Source: Desulfobacteraceae bacterium (GTDB taxonomy: Bacteria > Desulfobacterota > Syntrophobacteria > BM002). Taken from it: 5,491 nt of DNA. Numbering within the stretch: position 1 is the stretch's first letter; each line of letters begins with the position of its first letter. The position numbers and the translations under genes are program-made. Under the pieces are notes generated by a model. The model saw only the letters and a program-made list of their open reading frames with translations, was not told where the DNA came from and searched no databases. Location: assembly GCA_002899795.1 (NCBI GenBank), contig PPDG01000384.1, positions 1 to 5,491 of the forward strand. The letters run 5' to 3'. This document shows positions 5,291 through 5,491 of this stretch, in pieces.

Positions 5291-5296
5291 TCGCAG

Positions 5297-5491
5297 TTAT
5301 CTATCTATATCCGGCAGAATATAGTCGACAGAGCCAATAATGGCGATCAGGTCTGCAATGGTTTCGCCCACGGCCATCATTTGTATTACCTGCACATTGG
5401 CAAATCCTGACGACCGTATTCTGGTGCGATATGAGTACCCGAGTCCGTCGCTCACCACATAGTAGCCCTGCTCCCCCCGGGGTATTTCGCA
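5297..5491 (-). CDS. nuoD: NADH-quinone oxidoreductase subunit D, C-terminal fragment
   Basis: The minus strand enters the window in frame and reads 64 codons before TAA. NuoD is the 49-kDa-type subunit, derived from the hydrogenase large subunit, that forms the quinone-binding pocket with NuoB. The visible part contains EIPRGEQGYYVVSDG (residues 2-16 of the fragment), then YRTRIRSSGFANVQV, and ends DLIAIIGSVDYILPDIDR. These match the conserved C-terminus of NuoD, whose members typically read PRGE.GYYVVSDG, R.R..SF.N and end in DVDR. No frameshift is seen. The upstream part is outside the window, so whether NuoC and NuoD are fused, as in E. coli, cannot be judged. The stop lies 333 nt before nuoE. 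Confidence 0.95.
   Translation of the reverse strand, partial: CEIPRGEQGYYVVSDGLGYSYRTRIRSSGFANVQVIQMMAVGETIADLIAIIGSVDYILPDIDR

Larger units (their letters stand above)
4964..5296. other. nuoD-nuoE spacer, 333 nt without a gene
   Basis: No coding sequence is credible here. In transcription order from nuoD it holds a nonamer array (5253-5290), a palindromic element (5208-5240), an AAATTCG heptamer array (5117-5172), a CAGTAGT-like heptamer array (5060-5094), an inverted nonamer array (5013-5049), a small hairpin (4984-4998) and the nuoE ribosome binding site. The two nonamer arrays are inverted and bound 5012-5292 with an exact 11-nt terminal match. No promoter was recognised. Confidence 0.8.

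Overview
The window holds one stretch of a respiratory complex I operon (NADH:quinone oxidoreductase, nuo), read entirely on the minus strand. In transcription order it carries the last 64 codons of nuoD (5297-5491), complete nuoE (4490-4963), complete nuoF (3076-4344), complete nuoG (329-2839) and the first 18 codons of nuoH (1-56). This is the classical D-E-F-G-H order. NuoE, NuoF and NuoG together form the NADH-oxidising arm: FMN and cluster N3 in NuoF, N1a in NuoE, and N1b, N4, N5 and N7 in NuoG. NuoD lies at the quinone site and NuoH is the membrane anchor beneath it. All expected Fe-S ligands are present. The wording of NuoE, NuoF and NuoG resembles the E. coli-type complex I.

The spacers between the genes are unusual. 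Nuo genes normally abut or overlap, but here the four spacers are 333, 145, 236 and 272 nt long. They are largely built from short tandem repeats: heptamer arrays of several different consensus sequences, nonamer/decamer arrays of the TTTAGRCAY type, and small palindromic or REP-like hairpins. The arrays stop within 5-17 nt of stop codons in several places, and I found none inside the genes. A 32-nt stretch of one heptamer array is identical in the nuoE-nuoF and nuoG-nuoH spacers. Inverted nonamer arrays bound the nuoD-nuoE spacer and could pair in the transcript.

The proteins and the repeat-rich spacers suggest an uncultivated deltaproteobacterium (Desulfobacterota-like). This is inference from the style of the sequence and is not proved by any marker in the window.

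No promoter or convincing intrinsic terminator is visible. The operon promoter presumably lies upstream of nuoA, outside the window. The points most worth a second look are the repeat-packed spacers and a NuoF in which the glutamate that restricts E. coli complex I to NADH is replaced by valine.
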